DNA of 34,244 nt from Pseudomonas chlororaphis (GTDB taxonomy: Bacteria; Pseudomonadota; Gammaproteobacteria; Pseudomonadales; Pseudomonadaceae), in NCBI RefSeq assembly GCF_000783395.1, contig NZ_JSFK01000025.1, positions 1-34,244 of the forward strand, read 5' to 3'. This document shows positions 16,867-24,496 of the stretch, piece by piece. Numbering within the stretch: position 1 is the first letter of the stretch; every line of letters begins with the position of its first letter. Below the pieces are notes generated by a model. The model made no database searches. It was not told the DNA's origin and was given only the letters and a program-made list of their open reading frames with translations. A program made the translations under genes and the position numbers.

Positions 16867-17892
16867 ATGATTGTTCGTCCCGTACGCAGCAGCGATTTAT
16901 CCGCGCTGATCGACCTGGCCCGCAGCACCGGCACCGGCCTGACCACATTGCCGGCCAACGAAGAACGTCTGGCCCATCGGGTTGGCTGGGCCGAGAAGAC
17001 CTTTCGCGGCGAAGCCGGCCGTGGCGATGCGGACTACCTGTTCGTGCTCGAAGACGATGACGGACGTGTGGTGGGGATTTCCGCCATCGCTGGCGCCGTC
17101 GGCATGCGTGAGCCTTGGTACAACTTCCGTGTCGGTCTGACGGTCAGCGCTTCGCAAGAGCTGAACATCTATCGCGAGATTCCGACGCTGTTTCTGGCCA
17201 ACGACCTGACCGGTAATTCCGAGCTGTGCTCGCTGTTCCTGCACGCCGATTACCGCAGCGGTCTGAATGGCCGCATGTTGTCGAAGGCGCGGATGCTGTT
17301 CATCGCCGAATTCCCTGAACTGTTTGGCAACAAGATCATTGCCGAAATGCGTGGTGTGTCGGATGACGCCGGCCGTTCGCCGTTCTGGGAAAGCCTCGGT
17401 CGGCACTTCTTCAAGATGGAATTCAGTCAGGCCGATTACCTCACCGGCGTAGGCAACAAGGCTTTCATCGCTGAGCTGATGCCGAAGTTTCCGCTGTACA
17501 CCTGCTTCCTTTCGCCCGATGCACGCAGTGTGATCGGTCAGGTTCACCCGGATACCGAGCCAGCGCTGTCGATGCTCAAGGGTGAAGGTTTCAGCTATCA
17601 GGGTTATGTCGACATCTTCGATGCAGGCCCGGCCATCGAGTGCGAAACCGGCAAGATCCGCGCAGTGCGTGACAGCGAAGCGCTGGTGCTGGCCGTTGGC
17701 ACGCCGGGCGACGACGCTACGCCGTTCATCATCCATAACCGCAAACGCGAAGACTGCCGCATCACCGCTGCACCGGCGCGTCTCGCTGCCGGCACGCTGG
17801 TGGTTGATCCGCAAACCGCCAAACGTCTTCAACTCAACGCTGGCGACCAAGTGCGCGCCGTGGCGTTGTCCGCTGCACGGGAGTCGAAATAA
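16867..17892 (+). CDS. aruG: Arginine N-succinyltransferase, beta subunit (AruG)
   Basis: 341 residues, AstA family. Starts MIVRPVRSSDLSALIDLARSTGTGLTTLP and carries TLFLANDLTGNSELCSLFLH and LMPKFPLYTCFLSPDARSVIGQVHP, aligning throughout with aruF. GAGGAG at 16856-16861 is a strong ribosome site. The stop codon shares its last base with the astD start (TAATG), indicating translational coupling. It is expected to form a heteromer with AruF in the cytoplasm. Confidence 0.93.
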   Translation: MIVRPVRSSDLSALIDLARSTGTGLTTLPANEERLAHRVGWAEKTFRGEAGRGDADYLFVLEDDDGRVVGISAIAGAVGMREPWYNFRVGLTVSASQELNIYREIPTLFLANDLTGNSELCSLFLHADYRSGLNGRMLSKARMLFIAEFPELFGNKIIAEMRGVSDDAGRSPFWESLGRHFFKMEFSQADYLTGVGNKAFIAELMPKFPLYTCFLSPDARSVIGQVHPDTEPALSMLKGEGFSYQGYVDIFDAGPAIECETGKIRAVRDSEALVLAVGTPGDDATPFIIHNRKREDCRITAAPARLAAGTLVVDPQTAKRLQLNAGDQVRAVALSAARESK

Positions 17893-19358
17893 TGAATTCG
17901 CTATACATCGCAGGTGAGTGGCTGGCCGGTCAGGGCGAAGCGTTTCAATCGCTGAACCCGGTGACCCAGCAAGTGCTGTGGTCGGGGGAGGGCGCGACCG
18001 TTGCTCAGGTTGAATCGGCGGTGCAGGCGGCGCGTCAGGCATTTCCGCAGTGGGCACGTCGCACGCTGGATGAGCGCATCAGCGTGCTTGAGGCTTTCGC
18101 CGCGTCGCTGAAAAACCACGCTGACGAACTGGCTCGCACCATTGGTGAAGAGACCGGCAAGCCGCTGTGGGAATCCGCGACTGAAGTCACCAGCATGGTC
18201 AACAAGATTGCCATCTCGGTGCAGAGCTACCGCGAGCGTACCGGCGAGAAGAGCGGCCCGTTGGGCGACGCCACTGCCGTACTGCGTCACAAGCCACATG
18301 GCGTGGTCGCGGTGTTCGGCCCTTACAACTTCCCCGGCCACTTGCCGAACGGTCACATCGTTCCGGCGCTGCTGGCGGGTAACAGCGTGCTGTTCAAGCC
18401 AAGTGAACTGACCCCGAAAGTTGCTGAGTTGACGGTCAAGTGCTGGATCGAAGCGGGTCTGCCAGCAGGCGTTTTGAACCTGCTGCAAGGCGCTCGCGAA
18501 ACCGGCATCGCGCTGGCGGCGAACCCGGGCATCGATGGTCTGTTCTTCACCGGTTCCAGCCGCACCGGCAATCATCTGCACCAGCAATTTGCCGGGCGTC
18601 CGGACAAGATTCTGGCGCTGGAAATGGGCGGCAACAACCCGCTGGTGGTCGATCAGGTCGCCGATCTCGATGCAGCGGTTTACACGATTATTCAGTCGGC
18701 CTTCATCTCTGCCGGTCAGCGTTGCACCTGTGCACGCCGCTTGCTGGTGCCGCAAGGCGCGTGGGGCGACAGCCTGCTCCAGCGTTTGGTTGAAGTCAGC
18801 TCGACTATTGAGGTCGGCGCATTCGATCAACAACCGGCGCCATTCATGGGCTCGGTGATTTCCCTCGGCGCGGCGAAAGCGCTGATGGACGCTCAAGAAC
18901 ATCTGTTGGCCAACGGCGCCGTGTCGCTGCTGGAAATGACGCAGCCGCAGGCGCAAGCCGCGTTGCTCACGCCGGGCATTCTCGATGTGAGCGCTGTTGC
19001 CGACCGTCCGGACGAAGAGCTGTTCGGCCCGTTGCTGCAAGTGATTCGCTATGTTGATTTCGAAGCGGCGATCACTGAAGCGAACAACACGGCTTATGGT
19101 CTGGCCGCTGGTTTGCTGTCGGATTCCGAGGCGCGTTATCAGCAGTTCTGGCTGGAAAGCCGTGCCGGGATCGTCAACTGGAACAAGCAGCTGACCGGTG
19201 CTGCGAGCAGCGCGCCGTTCGGTGGTGTGGGTGCTTCGGGCAACCATCGCGCCAGTGCCTACTACGCAGCGGATTACTGCGCGTACCCGGTGGCGTCGCT
19301 GGAAACCCCGAGCCTGACTTTGCCTGCAGCCCTTACGCCTGGCGTGAAAATGGCGTAA
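17892..19358 (+). CDS. astD: Succinylglutamate-semialdehyde dehydrogenase AstD (AruD)
   Basis: 488 residues, NAD-dependent aldehyde dehydrogenase oxidising N-succinylglutamate 5-semialdehyde to N-succinylglutamate. Visible are the general base E244 in LALEMGGNNP, catalytic C278 in SAGQRCTCARR, and the cofactor-binding FTGSSRTG turn. ELFGPLLQVIRY is the usual late motif. Length is normal for AstD. Coupled to aruG by a one-base overlap and followed by a REP pair. Confidence 0.94.
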   Translation: MNSLYIAGEWLAGQGEAFQSLNPVTQQVLWSGEGATVAQVESAVQAARQAFPQWARRTLDERISVLEAFAASLKNHADELARTIGEETGKPLWESATEVTSMVNKIAISVQSYRERTGEKSGPLGDATAVLRHKPHGVVAVFGPYNFPGHLPNGHIVPALLAGNSVLFKPSELTPKVAELTVKCWIEAGLPAGVLNLLQGARETGIALAANPGIDGLFFTGSSRTGNHLHQQFAGRPDKILALEMGGNNPLVVDQVADLDAAVYTIIQSAFISAGQRCTCARRLLVPQGAWGDSLLQRLVEVSSTIEVGAFDQQPAPFMGSVISLGAAKALMDAQEHLLANGAVSLLEMTQPQAQAALLTPGILDVSAVADRPDEELFGPLLQVIRYVDFEAAITEANNTAYGLAAGLLSDSEARYQQFWLESRAGIVNWNKQLTGAASSAPFGGVGASGNHRASAYYAADYCAYPVASLETPSLTLPAALTPGVKMA

Positions 19359-19364
19359 CGCCAA

Positions 19365-19452
19365 TCGCTGGCAAGCCAGCTCCCACAGGATCGGAGGCGT
19401 TCACACATTTTGTGTACGACGCGGTCACTGTGGGAGCTGGCTTGCCAGCGAT
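19365..19452. repeat. REP/BIME inverted pair between astD and astB
   Basis: TCGCTGGCAAGCCAGC with TCCCACAG (19365-19388) is repeated inverted at 19429-19452. Same family as the array at 1-290. The first half begins 6 bp after the astD stop. Confidence 0.9.
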
Positions 19453-19524
19453 GGCCGCGACACGGTCGCACTGAACAGTTAGTTACTGAAGCCTATAACA
19501 ACAGATTCTCGTGGAGCCTCGCTG

Positions 19525-20871
19525 ATGAAATCCTATGAAGTCAATTTTGACGGTCTAGTGGGGCCGACCCATAACTACGGTGGTCTGTCCTACGGCAACG
19601 TTGCCTCCCAGAGCAATAGCCAGCAGTCTTCGAATCCGAAGGAAGCGGCGCTGCAAGGTCTGGCGAAGATGAAAGCGCTGATGGAAATGGGCTTTCAGCA
19701 AGGCGTGCTGGCGCCACAGGAGCGTCCGGACGTGGCCGCTCTGCGCCGTCTGGGTTTCAGCGGTACTGACGCGCAAGTGATCGAGCGCGCCGCCAAGGAA
19801 GCCATGCCGCTGCTGGTCGCCAGTTGCTCGGCGTCGAGCATGTGGGTGGCCAACGCCGCCACGGTCAGCCCGAGTGCCGACACCGCTGACGGTCGCGTGC
19901 ATTTCACCGCCGCCAACCTCAACTGCAAATACCACCGCAGCATCGAGCACCCGACCACCAGCCGCGTGCTCGGCGCGATGTTCGCCAATCAGCAGCACTT
20001 CGCCCATCACGCTGCGCTGCCGGCGGTAGCGCAATTCGGCGACGAAGGCGCGGCCAACCACACACGTTTCTGCCGTGAGTATGGCGAGGCGGGCGTCGAG
20101 TTCTTCGTGTTCGGTCGCAGCGCGTTCGACAACCGTTTCCCGGCGCCGCAGAAGTACCCGGCCCGTCAGACCCTCGAAGCGTCGCAAGCGGTTGCGCGTC
20201 TGCACGGGCTGCGTGATGAAGGTGTGGTTTACGCCCAGCAAAACCCGAACGTGATCGATCAGGGCGTGTTCCATAACGACGTGATCGCGGTGGGTAACGG
20301 CGAGGTGTTGTTCTATCACGAGGACGCGTTCCTCGACACCGACTCGATGCTGGCCGAGCTGCAAAGCAAACTCGCCAAAGCCGGCGGCAACTTCCAGTCC
20401 GTGTGTGTGCCGCGTTCGGCGGTCACCGTGGATGACGCGGTGCGCTCGTACCTGTTCAACAGCCAGTTGCTGTCGCGCCCCGATGGCTCGATGTTGCTGA
20501 TCGTGCCGCAAGAGTGTCAGGCCAACGAACGCGTCTGGACTTACCTGCAAGAGCTGACCAGCTCCGGCGGTCTGATTCGCGAAGTAAAAGTCTTCGATCT
20601 CAAGCAAAGCATGCAGAACGGCGGCGGCCCGGCCTGCCTGCGACTGCGCGTCGCGCTTAATGAAACCGAACTGGCGGCCGTCAACCCAGGGGTTATCATG
20701 ACGCCACCGTTGTACGGTTCGTTGACCGCATGGGTTGAAAAGCACTACCGCGACCGCCTGAGTGAAACCGATCTGGCGGATCCGCAATTGCTGCTTGAAT
20801 GCCGGACGGCACTGGATGAACTGACGCAAATCCTTAAACTGGGCGCGGTTTATCCATTCCAGATCAATTGA
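19525..20871 (+). CDS. astB: N-succinylarginine dihydrolase AstB (AruB)
   Basis: 448 residues; hydrolyses N2-succinylarginine to N2-succinylornithine, CO2 and two ammonia. It belongs to the guanidino-modifying (amidinotransferase fold) superfamily. The starting segment YEVNFDGLVGPTHNYGGLSYGN is a hallmark. Candidate catalytic residues are E174 (FGDEGAANH), H250 (GVFHNDVIAVGNG) and C371 (GGGPACLRLRV). Length matches E. coli AstB (about 447). Second enzyme of the pathway, though placed after astD. Confidence 0.95.
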   Translation: MKSYEVNFDGLVGPTHNYGGLSYGNVASQSNSQQSSNPKEAALQGLAKMKALMEMGFQQGVLAPQERPDVAALRRLGFSGTDAQVIERAAKEAMPLLVASCSASSMWVANAATVSPSADTADGRVHFTAANLNCKYHRSIEHPTTSRVLGAMFANQQHFAHHAALPAVAQFGDEGAANHTRFCREYGEAGVEFFVFGRSAFDNRFPAPQKYPARQTLEASQAVARLHGLRDEGVVYAQQNPNVIDQGVFHNDVIAVGNGEVLFYHEDAFLDTDSMLAELQSKLAKAGGNFQSVCVPRSAVTVDDAVRSYLFNSQLLSRPDGSMLLIVPQECQANERVWTYLQELTSSGGLIREVKVFDLKQSMQNGGGPACLRLRVALNETELAAVNPGVIMTPPLYGSLTAWVEKHYRDRLSETDLADPQLLLECRTALDELTQILKLGAVYPFQIN

Positions 20872-20873
20872 TG

Positions 20874-20904
20874 GCCGGCGCGTCGCCTGAATGCGGCGCG
20901 CGGC
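20874..20904 (+). other. GC-rich stem-loop between astB and the small gene
   Basis: GCCG and CGCG/CGC arms around 20874-20886 pair with GCG/GCGC/CGGC at 20893-20904, with one bulged base and loop CTGAAT. There is no T tract, so this is not a standard terminator. It might stabilise or process the mRNA. Confidence 0.35.
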
Positions 20905-20928
20905 TTGTCTCCCCAAGAGAGTAAAAAC

Positions 20929-21219
20929 ATGAGCGATTCCCTGCAGCTGATCCTTGAAGACACCGACGGCACGCAACTGGAGACCTCCTGCACCCGCGTC
21001 GCGGTCATGTGGCAAGGCAAAGAGCTGTGGATCCAGCAGGACGGCCGTGGCCAACTGCTGATCGGCGTGGACGTTGAAGAAGGTGATGCCGAGTACGCCA
21101 ACCTGCTGCTGCGCCCATTGGCGACTAATCTGGTAAGTCTGCAACTGGAAATGGAACCGGCCGACGTCGGCGACGACGAAGACCACGTGCACGGCCCGGA
21201 TTGCAACCACGATCACTAA
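20929..21219 (+). CDS. Conserved small protein of the AST operon (PA0900-like), His/Asp-rich tail
   Basis: 96 residues from ATG 20929; an in-frame TTG at 20905 is less likely. It is mostly beta/alpha (LQLILEDTDGTQLE, VAVMWQGKELWIQQD, GQLLIGVDVEEGDAEYANLLLRPLA) with no signal peptide or membrane segment. The last 15 residues (DDEDHVHGPDCNHDH) hold four His, one Cys and several acids and look metal-binding. It lies between astB and astE, 12 bp from the latter. In PAO1 I recall PA0900 at this position. Function unknown; homologues are sometimes labelled 'topoisomerase II', for which I see no support. A role with the zinc enzyme AstE is speculation. Confidence 0.85.
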   Translation: MSDSLQLILEDTDGTQLETSCTRVAVMWQGKELWIQQDGRGQLLIGVDVEEGDAEYANLLLRPLATNLVSLQLEMEPADVGDDEDHVHGPDCNHDH

Positions 21220-21231
21220 GGAAACCGCTCT

Positions 21232-22242
21232 ATGCTCGCCCTCGGCAAACTGCTTGAACTGACCCTCGCCGGCCGCGAACCGGCGGAGAAGACTCAACTG
21301 ACTGTCGAAGGCGTGCGCATGCGCTGGTTGAGCGAAGGTGCGCTGGAAGTCCGGCCACCGGAAGCTCGCGACAACGGCCTGGACCTGTTGCTGTCGGCAG
21401 GTATCCACGGCAACGAAACCGCGCCGATCGAGTTGCTTGATCGGTTGCTGCACGACATCGCACGCGGTGATTTAAAGCCGCGTGCACGCATTCTGTTCCT
21501 GTTCGGCAACCCGGAAGCGATTCGCAAAGGTGAGCGTTTCGTCGAGCAGGACGTCAATCGGCTGTTCAACGGCCGTCATGAACAAAGCAGTGGCTCAGAA
21601 GCGCTGCGTGCTTGTGAGCTGGAGCGTCTGGCGGCGAGTTTCTTCAGTCTGCCGGATCGCCAGCGTCTGCACTACGACCTGCACACCGCCATTCGCGGCT
21701 CGAAGATCGAGCAGTTCGCGCTGTATCCGTGGAAGGAAGGTCGCCAGCATTCGCGCCTTGAACTGGCGCGTTTGCGCGCTGCCGGGATGGAAGCGGTGCT
21801 GTTGCAGAACAAACCGTCGATCGTGTTCAGCTCATACACCTACGACAAGCTCGGTGCCGAGGCTTTCACGCTGGAGTTGGGCAAGGCGCGGCCGTTCGGG
21901 CAGAACGACGGGGTTAACGTCTCGCTGCTGGAAACCCGTCTGAAGCAGATCATCGAAGGCACTGAGCCGGAGATGGCTGAACGAGGGCTGGATGGTTTGC
22001 AACTGTTCAGCGTCGCGCGAGAAATCATCAAGCACAGCGATGCGTTCCGCCTGAACCTGCCGCAGGACATCGAAAACTTTTCAGAGTTGGAGGTGGGTTA
22101 CGTGCTGGCCGAGGATCTGGCCAATACCCGCTGGATCATTGAGGAGGAGGGCGCACGCATCATCTTCCCTAATCCCAAGGTCAAGAACGGCTTGCGCGCA
22201 GGCATCCTGATCGTCCCGACCACCGACGAAAACCTCGCCTGA
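21232..22242 (+). CDS. astE: Succinylglutamate desuccinylase AstE (AruE)
   Basis: 336 residues; zinc enzyme that splits N-succinylglutamate to glutamate and succinate, the last AST step. Zinc ligands H59 and E62 (GIHGNETAP) and H151 (YDLHTAIRG), and general base E215 (TLELG), are all present. AAGGA ends just at the previous stop, 12 bp before the ATG. It is only distantly similar to aotO at 3093, which has a different sequence around the same zinc motif. Followed by a REP element. Confidence 0.94.
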   Translation: MLALGKLLELTLAGREPAEKTQLTVEGVRMRWLSEGALEVRPPEARDNGLDLLLSAGIHGNETAPIELLDRLLHDIARGDLKPRARILFLFGNPEAIRKGERFVEQDVNRLFNGRHEQSSGSEALRACELERLAASFFSLPDRQRLHYDLHTAIRGSKIEQFALYPWKEGRQHSRLELARLRAAGMEAVLLQNKPSIVFSSYTYDKLGAEAFTLELGKARPFGQNDGVNVSLLETRLKQIIEGTEPEMAERGLDGLQLFSVAREIIKHSDAFRLNLPQDIENFSELEVGYVLAEDLANTRWIIEEEGARIIFPNPKVKNGLRAGILIVPTTDENLA

Positions 22243-22246
22243 CGTG

Positions 22247-22357
22247 ATGATCGTTCCCACGCTCCGCGTGGGAATGCAGCCAGGGACGCTCCGCGTCCCA
22301 AAGCGGACGCAGAGCGGTCCATTGAGGCATTCCCACGCAGAGCAGGGGAACGATCGT
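22247..22357. repeat. REP element cluster after astE
   Basis: Contains GATCGTTCCCACGCTCCGCG and TGGGAATGCAGCC, then GGGACGCTCCGCGTCCC, and ends with a degenerate inverse copy (ATTCCCACGCAGAGCAGGGG then AACGATCGT). This is the GTTCCCACGC-type REP family, and it separates astE from the convergent ribH gene. Confidence 0.85.
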
Positions 22358-22364
22358 TGGAGGC

Positions 22365-22874
22365 TTAGACGGCTACAGCATGCGGCTCGGTGCGGCGCAG
22401 TGCGCGAACCTTGCGCAGCGTATCCGCGCAAGTCCGCGCCGCTTCCTGACCCTTGTGCACAAAGTGCTCGAAGAAGAACTTCTGATGCTCGTCGCCGGCA
22501 TGGAAGTGATGCGGGGTCAGGGATACCGAGAACACCGGCACTTCGGTTTCCAGTTGCACCTGCATCAGGCCGCTGACCACCGACTGGGCTACGAACTCGT
22601 GACGGTAGATGCCGCCGTCCACGACCAGTGCAGCCGCGACGATGCCGGCATAACGGCCGGTCTTGGCCAGCAACTTGGCGTGCAGGGGCATTTCAAAGGC
22701 GCCGCCGACTTCGAAGATATCGATGTCCGATTCCTGATAACCCAAGGCGATCATTTCAGCGACGAAGCCTTTTCGGCTCTGGTCGACGATTTCCTTGTGC
22801 CAGCAGGCCTGGATGAACGCGACGCGCTCGCCGTGTGGGTGTTTGCTTTTGCTGTCGATAGCGGTGGGTTGCAT
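22365..22874 (-). CDS. ribH: 6,7-dimethyl-8-ribityllumazine synthase, RibH2 type
   Basis: 169 residues; condenses 5-amino-6-ribitylamino-uracil with dihydroxybutanone phosphate to the riboflavin precursor. Motifs: AFIQACWHKEIVDQSRKGF at the start, EVGGAFEMPLHAKLLAKTGRY, DGGIYRHEFVAQSVVSGLMQ, and LTPHHFH with the active-site His region. These fit the RibH2 class (Brucella/Rhizobium RibH2) better than the ordinary RibH found in the ribD-ribE-ribBA-ribH cluster. AGGAG lies before the ATG. It stands alone, divergent from the threonine aldolase gene and controlled by an FMN riboswitch. A second, ordinary ribH elsewhere in the genome is expected. Confidence 0.9.
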   Translation of the reverse strand: MQPTAIDSKSKHPHGERVAFIQACWHKEIVDQSRKGFVAEMIALGYQESDIDIFEVGGAFEMPLHAKLLAKTGRYAGIVAAALVVDGGIYRHEFVAQSVVSGLMQVQLETEVPVFSVSLTPHHFHAGDEHQKFFFEHFVHKGQEAARTCADTLRKVRALRRTEPHAVAV

Positions 22875-22881
22875 GTTCTGA

Positions 22882-22904
22882 CTCCTGTTTGTGTGAAAAA
22901 CAGG
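22882..22904 (-). promoter_or_regulatory. Hairpin overlapping the ribH ribosome-binding site
   Basis: On the minus strand CCTGTTT (complement of 22898-22904) pairs with AAACAGG (complement of 22884-22890). The ribosome site AGGAG (complement of 22882-22886) is partly inside the stem. This could be the switching helix that lets the riboswitch control translation, or a local structure only. Confidence 0.5.
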
Positions 22905-22980
22905 GCGTTATGAATCGAAAGGGATTCAAGGGTGCGCACACGCACAACATCGCGCGGACGGTCCTTTGGCGTTAATCCCG

Positions 22981-23145
22981 TTCTCTCTTCATCCGGACTA
23001 TGACCGTCGGCCCCGGAATCACACCGGGTCTGCTGACCTTGCCGCCGTTCACAACCAAAGCCGTGTCCGTCGCCAAGCGCTCGCGGGCTATGCGCATTGC
23101 GCGCAATTACCGCCGGTGGGGAATTGCACCCCGCCCTGAGAACGT
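22981..23145 (-). promoter_or_regulatory. FMN riboswitch (RFN element) upstream of ribH
   Basis: Read on the minus strand it begins TTCTCAGGGCGGGGTG, then CCCCACCGGCGGTAA, then AGCCCGCGAGCG, and later GGTCAGCAGACCCGGTG, ATTCCGGGGCCGACGGTCAT and AGTCCGGATGAAGAGAGAA. These are the conserved blocks of the FMN aptamer, with matching P1 ends (TTCTC/GAGAA). The variable arm is of ordinary length. The 3' end lies about 105 nt before the ribH start. No U-tract terminator is evident between them, so translational control is more likely than termination. Confidence 0.95.
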
Positions 23146-23149
23146 TTTT

Positions 23150-23169
23150 GCCGCCCTTTCGCGGGCGGC
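23150..23169 (-). other. Leader hairpin just ahead of the riboswitch
   Basis: GCCGCCC (23150-23156) pairs perfectly with GGGCGGC (23163-23169) around a 6-nt loop. On the minus strand it lies immediately 5' of the aptamer. On the plus strand it is followed by GCAGCGTTTTT, so it could also be a weak plus-strand terminator. The remaining DNA to 23345 is the divergent promoter region of ribH and the aldolase gene, with no clear -35/-10 pair. Confidence 0.4.
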
Positions 23170-23345
23170 GCAGCGTTTTTAACACAGATTGTGTGTCTGT
23201 GCATTGCGCCTTTCTGATGATTGTCATCGAATTTTTTGCAGGCTCGAAACGACTTTTCCTTGCGCAAGGGTTGATTAATCCACGCGATGCCCGCAGTAAT
23301 CCCACTTCGTAAAGGGATTTCCCCTGCTGATCAGAGGCCAGGTTC

Positions 23346-24350
23346 ATGAGCGTTATCGATCTTCGCAGCGACACCGTCACCCAACCGACTCCGGCCATGC
23401 TCGACGCGATGACTGCGGCGGACACCGGTGATGACGTTTACGGCGAAGATCCAACGGTCAATCGCCTGGAAGCCGAACTGGCCAAGCGCCTCGGTTTTGC
23501 CGCCGCTTTGTTCGTGCCGACCGGCACCATGAGCAATCTGCTGGGGTTGATGGCGCACTGTGAGCGCGGCGACGAGTACATCGTTGGTCAGCAGGCGCAC
23601 ACCTACAAGTACGAGGGCGGTGGCGCGGCGGTGCTGGGCTCGATCCAGCCGCAGCCGTTGGAAGTACAGGCCGACGGTTCGCTGGATCTGCATCAGGTCG
23701 CGGCAGCGATCAAGCCTGACGACTTCCATTTCGCGCGCACTCGTTTGCTGGCGCTGGAAAACACCATGCAGGGCAAAGTCCTGCCGCTGGAGTATCTGGC
23801 CCGCGCTCGTCGTTTCACTCAGGACAAAGGCTTGCAACTGCACCTCGACGGCGCGCGCCTCTACAACGCGGCGGTCAAGCTGGGCGTCGAGGCCCGGGAA
23901 ATCACTCAGTATTTTGATTCGGTGTCGGTGTGCCTGTCCAAAGGCCTGGGTGCGCCGGTCGGCTCGGTGTTGTGTGGTTCTGAGCAACTGATCGGCAAGG
24001 CTCGCCGTCTGCGCAAAATGGTCGGCGGCGGCATGCGTCAGGCCGGCTTGCTGGCAGCGGCGGGGCTGTACGCGCTGGATCACAACGTCGAACGTCTGGC
24101 CGACGATCACTCCAACGCACAGTTTTTGGCCGACGGTCTGCGTGAAGCCGGTTTCAGCGTCGAGCCGGTGCAAACCAATATGGTTTATGTGCAAATGGCT
24201 GACAAAGCCGAAGCGATCAAGGCCTTTGCCGGCGAGCGCGGGATCAAGTTGAGCGCCGCCGCGCGTCTGCGTATGGTCACGCACATGGACGTCAATCGCT
24301 CGCAAATCGAGCAAGTGATCGCGACATTCGTCGACTTTTCGCGCAAGTGA
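23346..24350 (+). CDS. ltaE: Low-specificity L-threonine aldolase
   Basis: 334 residues, PLP fold type I. Converts L-threonine/allo-threonine to glycine and acetaldehyde. Marks: N-terminal IDLRSDTVTQPTPAMLDAM, DDVYGEDPTVNRLE, HTYKYEGGGAAVLGSIQPQPL, LHLDGARLYNAAV with the PLP-ring Asp, and Schiff-base K199 in CLSKGLGAPVGS. The ribosome site is weak (CAGAGG about 10 bp upstream). Divergent from ribH, and separated from alaS by its promoter. Confidence 0.92.
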   Translation: MSVIDLRSDTVTQPTPAMLDAMTAADTGDDVYGEDPTVNRLEAELAKRLGFAAALFVPTGTMSNLLGLMAHCERGDEYIVGQQAHTYKYEGGGAAVLGSIQPQPLEVQADGSLDLHQVAAAIKPDDFHFARTRLLALENTMQGKVLPLEYLARARRFTQDKGLQLHLDGARLYNAAVKLGVEAREITQYFDSVSVCLSKGLGAPVGSVLCGSEQLIGKARRLRKMVGGGMRQAGLLAAAGLYALDHNVERLADDHSNAQFLADGLREAGFSVEPVQTNMVYVQMADKAEAIKAFAGERGIKLSAAARLRMVTHMDVNRSQIEQVIATFVDFSRK

Positions 24351-24393
24351 CAGCGTTAGCCGTCCAATTGACCGTTTCTATCGTATAAACACG

Positions 24394-24422
24394 CTGTACC
24401 CCGCGCGCAGGGCCGATATAAT
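24394..24422 (+). promoter_or_regulatory. Probable sigma-70 promoter of alaS
   Basis: Perfect -10 TATAAT at 24417-24422. A poor -35 (CTGTAC, 24394-24399) lies 17 bp upstream. It is placed 75 bp before the alaS start. Confidence 0.6.
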
Positions 24423-24496
24423 GCGGCCCTTTGCCGTCGCTTCGTCTGTTGACGTTTCGAACAGGCCTTTGGCCGCAGCCTCCGTGGAAGAACCTA

